From the NCBI GenBank assembly GCA_052144935.1, contig JBKQPR010000359.1, positions 1 through 46,721 on the forward strand: DNA of 46,721 nucleotides, given 5' to 3'. The notes under the pieces are model-generated. The model saw nothing but the letters and a program-made list of their open reading frames with translations, was not told the origin of the DNA and ran no database searches. The translations under genes were made by a program, and so were the position numbers. Source of the DNA: JOPF133 sp052144935 (lineage in GTDB: Bacteria > Acidobacteriota > Terriglobia > Bryobacterales > Bryobacteraceae). This document shows, one piece after another, positions 43,706-46,721 of this stretch. How positions within the stretch are numbered: the first letter of the stretch is position 1; each line of letters begins with the position of its first letter.

Positions 43706-44503
43706 ATGGCGAAGGGCGTGGCCCTGATTACCGGCGCCTCCAGCGGAATTGGCGCCGAGCTGGCTACGCTGTGCGCCGCGTCGGGCTATGGCCTGATGCT
43801 GGTGGCGCGCAGTTCGGAAAAGCTGGAAGCATTGGCAGCCGCGCTTTCGCGTTCGCATGGCGTTTCGGCACGCGCGCTGACGGCGGACCTGGCGGACCCC
43901 GGTGCGCCGCCCGCCATTTTCGGCGCCCTGGAGGGACGCGCTCCCGAGATCCTGATCAACAACGCCGGTTTCGGGCTGCGGGGCGCCTTCGCCGAAACCG
44001 AGTGGGCCACCGAGGCGCGCCTGATGCAGGTGAACATGGTAGCCTTGGCCCACTTGATCAAGCTGTTCCTCCCGGGAATGTTGGCGCGCGGATCGGGCCG
44101 CATCCTGAACGTGGCTTCAACGGCCGCCTTTGTGCCGGGGCCGTTTATGGCCATGTACTACGCCAGCAAGGCCTTCGTGCTGTCGCTTTCCGAAGCCGTC
44201 GCCAACGAAGTGCGCGGCTCGGGTGTCACTGTCACGGCGCTCTGTCCGGGGCCTACCGGCACCGGATTCAGCCAGACGGCGGGCCTCTCCGACAGCCCTC
44301 TGTTTCGCGGCCCGGTAATGACCGCGGCGGAAGTGGCCCGCCAGGGATACCAGGCCATGATGGCGGGAAAAGCCGAATGGATCGCCGGCGCGCGCAACCG
44401 CTGGATGCTGCGGGGCGCACGCCTCGCGCCGCGCACCGTGCTGGCGGATTTCGCGCGCGGCTTGAATTCCAGCGTACAATCACGTAAAGCGCGAGGCGAT
44501 TGA
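43706..44503 (+). CDS. Short-chain dehydrogenase/reductase
   Basis: This 265-residue classical SDR oxidoreductase binds NAD(P)H. GASSGIGAE (residues 10-18) is the cofactor motif, ILINNAGFG the NNAG motif, and the catalytic Ser in VASTAA with YYASK (Tyr-x-x-x-Lys) complete the active site. ALCPGPTGTGF is the PG motif. The family ranges over sugar, lipid and steroid alcohols, and the substrate here is not readable. It is preceded at one base by the 82-residue gene. Confidence 0.9.
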   Translation: MAKGVALITGASSGIGAELATLCAASGYGLMLVARSSEKLEALAAALSRSHGVSARALTADLADPGAPPAIFGALEGRAPEILINNAGFGLRGAFAETEWATEARLMQVNMVALAHLIKLFLPGMLARGSGRILNVASTAAFVPGPFMAMYYASKAFVLSLSEAVANEVRGSGVTVTALCPGPTGTGFSQTAGLSDSPLFRGPVMTAAEVARQGYQAMMAGKAEWIAGARNRWMLRGARLAPRTVLADFARGLNSSVQSRKARGD

Positions 44504-44506
44504 CCT

Positions 44507-44806
44507 ATGATGCCCGAAGGCGGGAATCGCATTGAAGACGAAGTTCCTGCCGTCAACTGGAGGAGAGTCTTCATCGCCATGGTTGCGGTCCTCCTGGTTT
44601 GGGTTGGCTACGCCGCGGTGGAAGCCACGCGCAAGGCGGGGCAATTCGATACCGGCGGGCCCCAGGCATCAGCCGAGGGTTTGCCGCACTTTCACGGCCC
44701 CCAACCAAACGGGAATGCGCGAGAACATCGGCACTCTTACATGATCCGGCGGCTGTCCAGTGGCGACTGGGCGGCTGAAAGGGTTCTTGGGCTTCCCACA
44801 AGCTGA
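44507..44806 (+). CDS. Small membrane-anchored hypothetical protein
   Basis: This 99-residue protein has a single membrane helix (VFIAMVAVLLVWVGYAAVEA) and a hydrophilic tail rich in His, Gly and Arg. It starts three bases after the SDR stop. The C-terminal part is not well conserved in look and coding is uncertain past residue 60. Function is unknown. Confidence 0.45.
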   Translation: MMPEGGNRIEDEVPAVNWRRVFIAMVAVLLVWVGYAAVEATRKAGQFDTGGPQASAEGLPHFHGPQPNGNAREHRHSYMIRRLSSGDWAAERVLGLPTS

Positions 44807-44815
44807 GCCGCAACC

Positions 44816-45454
44816 GTGGAGGAGAGCTTCCATTCCGGCGGAGTGCGCGGCGTTCTCGAACGCCCCGAGCGGCCGCGCGGCGATGCCATCGCGCTGACGC
44901 ACGGAGCGGGGTCGAACCGCGACGCTCCGTTGCTGGTGAATCTGGCGGGGGAGTTTGCCGAGGCCGGGTACCTGGTATTGCGCTACGATCTGCCGTTCCG
45001 CCAGCAACGGCCCAGGGGTCCGCCGTTTCCCGCGGCGGCGGCGCGCGACCGGGAGGGCGTCCGCGAGGCGGTGGCGGCGCTGCGGCCGTTAGCGTCCGGC
45101 CGGATCGTGGCGGGCGGCCATTCCTACGGCGGGCGCCAGACGGCCATGGCAGCCGCCGAGCATGCCGGGCAGCACGGCAGGCTGGCCGATGTGCTGCTGC
45201 TGCTCTCGTATCCGCTCTATCCGCCCCGACAGCCGGCCAAGAAGCGCACCGCATTCTTCGGCGATTGGCGGATACCAGCGCTGTTCGTGCATGGAACGGA
45301 GGATCCGTTCGGGTCGCCCGAGGAGCTGCGCGAGGCGGCCGCGGCCATTCCCGCGCGCACGGATCTGCTGGTGGTGGAAGGCGCCGGCCACGACCTCAAG
45401 CGCGCGGCCGGCCTGGCCGGGGAGATCCTGGCGCGGCTGGAAGCGCTGCTGTGA
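44816..45454 (+). CDS. Alpha/beta-hydrolase (KANL3/Tex30-type)
   Basis: This 212-residue serine hydrolase is of the alpha/beta fold. The first loop ALTHGAGSNRDAPLLVN fits the oxyanion region. The nucleophile elbow is GGHSYGGRQ near residue 103. The late acid lies in VHGTEDPFGS and the final His in VEGAGHDLKR. It resembles the Tex30/KANL3-type hydrolase domain common in bacteria. The start is the GTG at 44816. It follows the preceding open frame by nine bases. Confidence 0.82.
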   Translation: MEESFHSGGVRGVLERPERPRGDAIALTHGAGSNRDAPLLVNLAGEFAEAGYLVLRYDLPFRQQRPRGPPFPAAAARDREGVREAVAALRPLASGRIVAGGHSYGGRQTAMAAAEHAGQHGRLADVLLLLSYPLYPPRQPAKKRTAFFGDWRIPALFVHGTEDPFGSPEELREAAAAIPARTDLLVVEGAGHDLKRAAGLAGEILARLEALL

Positions 45455-45528
45455 GGGCGGGCCGCTCGGGGGTTCGCCCGGTCCCGATGGGGACTAGCCG
45501 GGGCTAGCCTCCGGAGTGGCCGAGCAAA

Positions 45529-45568
45529 TTGACTTAGTTCACTTCGTGGTTCACAATATAGTTGTGAA
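45529..45568 (+). promoter_or_regulatory. Toxin-antitoxin promoter with operator over the start codon
   Basis: A -35 box TTGACT (45529-45534) is followed 17 bp later by CACAAT (45552-45557). A perfect inverted repeat TTCACAA-TATAG-TTGTGAA spans 45550-45568 and includes the GTG start of the antitoxin (45564-45566). This is the expected binding site of a Phd/YefM antitoxin acting on its own promoter, and the transcript could begin at or next to the GTG. Confidence 0.55.
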
Positions 45569-45803
45569 GCGAGTCAACATCCACGACGCCAAAACCAACT
45601 TGTCGCGCTATTTAGCAGAACTGACGCCCGGCGAGACGTTGGTGCTCTGCAACCGCAACCAGCCGGTGGCGGAACTCCGATCGCTTCGCAAAAAGAGGGT
45701 CCGTAAACCGCTTATCGGCGCAGCCAGGGGCGAATTCGTGGTTCCCGATTCGTTCTTCGATCCCTTGCCCGACGAGATCATAAAAGCCTTCAGTGGAAAA
45801 TGA
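45564..45803 (+). CDS. Phd/YefM-type antitoxin
   Basis: This 79-residue DNA-binding antitoxin begins VKRVNIHDAKTNLSRYLAEL, the characteristic Phd N-terminus. It continues ETLVLCNRNQPVAELRSL, and the acidic/aromatic C-terminus (VVPDSFFDPLPDEIIKAF) probably neutralises the PIN-domain toxin. The GTG at 45564 is preferred over a GTG 16 codons upstream because the family starts there. The stop overlaps the toxin ATG (ATGA). Confidence 0.88.
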   Translation: MKRVNIHDAKTNLSRYLAELTPGETLVLCNRNQPVAELRSLRKKRVRKPLIGAARGEFVVPDSFFDPLPDEIIKAFSGK

Positions 45804-46204
45804 CGGTTCCTCCCCCCATGAAAGTCTTGGTGGACACTTGCACGTTTCTCTGGATCGCTTCAGAATCCCCGCGGCTGAGCAAGACCGCTGCCGCGGTCTT
45901 TCTCGATCGGAACAACCAACGTTACCTCAGCGCCGCCTCTGCCTGGGAAATCGGCATCAAACACGCTGCCGGACGCCTTCCCCTTCCTCAAAGGCCGGAT
46001 ATTTTTGTGCCGGCGATCCGGGAAGCGAGTGGCATTGCGCCACTGGACATCGATGAGGAATCCGCTCTCCACGCAGGACGGCTACCCGGTCTCCACGCCG
46101 ATCCGTTCGATCGGATGCTGGTCGCGCAGGCCATCGTGCATGGGATGACTATTCTTACCCCTGACCCGGAGATTGAGCAGTATGCCGTGCGCGTCTTGTG
46201 GTGA
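45800..46204 (+). CDS. vapC: PIN-domain toxin (VapC-type ribonuclease)
   Basis: This 134-residue PIN-domain RNase is partner of the upstream Phd-like antitoxin. The conserved acidic residues are visible: LVDTCTFLW (first Asp), SAASAWEIGIKHAAGRL (Glu in WEI), HADPFDRMLVAQA (Asp) and ILTPDPEI (late Asp). It would stop growth by cutting tRNA or other RNA when unbalanced. The ATG at 45800 overlaps the antitoxin stop. Confidence 0.9.
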   Translation: MTVPPPMKVLVDTCTFLWIASESPRLSKTAAAVFLDRNNQRYLSAASAWEIGIKHAAGRLPLPQRPDIFVPAIREASGIAPLDIDEESALHAGRLPGLHADPFDRMLVAQAIVHGMTILTPDPEIEQYAVRVLW

Positions 46205-46224
46205 CGCCGGTCGGCGGCTCTGCG

Positions 46225-46594
46225 GTAGGGGCGGATTTTGACCTCCTCCGATATAAGTGGGCTGTAATGCCCCGGCAGTCACCGGAAAATCGGGTGAGTT
46301 GGTATTGCCCGTGACGTAGGCTGACCCATCGGAGCCCAAGGCAAGCGCGGTGGCTGCGTCCGCGATTGAGCCGGCCAGCACCGTAAAGTAAAAGAGCTGC
46401 GATCCGTCGGCAGAAAGCTTTGCCACAAAGGCTGACGTCATACTCAGGACGGCCTTGCTCGCAGGCGTAAGAGATCCAGCGATGTAGATATTGCCCGCTG
46501 CGTTGAGCTGCATGGCCGTGGACAACGCTGCGTTTGGTAGCGCGGGGAGCAATTGGACATTGCCTCTGAGCATCGAGGCGGCCGTCAGGGACAC
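46225..46594 (-). pseudogene. SBBP beta-propeller protein fragment
   Basis: NAAGNIYIAGSLTPASKAVL, AFVAKLSADGSQLFYFTVLA, and GSDGSAYVTGNTNSPDFPVT are repeats of the SBBP beta-propeller type common in large secreted acidobacterial proteins. Both ends are cut: homology stops near 46225 next to the toxin gene, and upstream of 46594 there is a stop five codons away. It is probably the remnant of a large surface protein interrupted by the toxin-antitoxin insertion. Confidence 0.6.
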
Positions 46595-46721
46595 CCCTCC
46601 GTGCCAACATTAATGAGACAGTTCTCCTGGTCGTAATTACTGAGTAGGGCGAGAATAGGAACCAACGTGAACAACAATGGAATCTCTTCGGCTTCTCCCA
46701 CGGTTTTGCCTGCCGCAGAAC
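46595..46721. other. Window edge, no gene assigned
   Basis: The last 127 bp contain no recognisable gene on either strand. A minus-strand frame might continue outside the window. Confidence 0.25.

Overview
The window is high-GC bacterial DNA that looks like an Acidobacteriota chromosome of the Solibacter/Bryobacterales kind. The signs are a TIGR03437-type C-terminal domain fragment (40977-41282), SBBP beta-propeller debris (46225-46594), a PEP-CTERM remnant (18962-19661), MacB-like permease pairs, many G+C-rich hairpin and minisatellite repeats between genes, and two selenocysteine genes. This placement is inferred from gene content.

Layout. Positions 1-20430 are chromosomal: a large membrane protein, an FHA-adenylate cyclase, a cysteine synthase-like enzyme, a GNAT acetyltransferase next to an 18-bp minisatellite, a MerR/TipA-type regulator with a visible 19-bp-spacer promoter, an ornithine cyclodeaminase-like protein, a coiled-coil membrane protein and a beta-CASP nuclease. 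Two perfect parS sites (11430 and 11480) follow, then a LuxR-type regulator without its phosphorylation site, an HDOD protein, two MacB-like permeases and a truncated ABC ATPase. Two genes interrupted by in-frame TGA come next. One is a deiodinase-like protein (18018-18728), the other a CxxU AhpD/CMD-family protein (19819-20412). In both, a hairpin with GGU in its loop begins its apical loop 18 nt after the TGA.

Positions 20992-34504 form a 13.5-kb integrated element bounded by 43-bp direct repeats taken from the 5' half of a tRNA-Arg(ACG) gene. It carries a tyrosine integrase, a 99-codon membrane ORF, a MucR/Ros-like zinc-finger protein, two paralogous zinc-ribbon proteins, a terminase-small-subunit-like protein, two excisionase-like DNA-binding proteins, a LAGLIDADG-fold protein lacking its catalytic Asp and several small phage-like proteins. 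No capsid, portal, large terminase or tail genes are seen, so it resembles a phage satellite or reduced prophage. At its right end, on the opposite strand, sits cargo: a 1154-aa protein with an N-terminal nucleoside-phosphorylase domain of the kind used by ATP-nucleosidase immune effectors, followed at once by a small membrane protein. This is the best candidate for an undescribed (probably anti-phage) system. A truncated second integrase just left of the tRNA suggests repeated use of the site.

Positions 34505-46721 are chromosomal again: an AlaX-type editing protein, a thioredoxin-fold protein, a zinc metallopeptidase, two tiny ORFs, a glucarate-dehydratase-like enzyme with an in-frame 18-bp-repeat insertion, an Mrr-type restriction enzyme, a metallo-beta-lactamase protein whose Tat signal is out of frame, a HAD phosphatase, an SDR, an alpha/beta hydrolase and a VapBC-type toxin-antitoxin pair whose operator overlaps the start codon.
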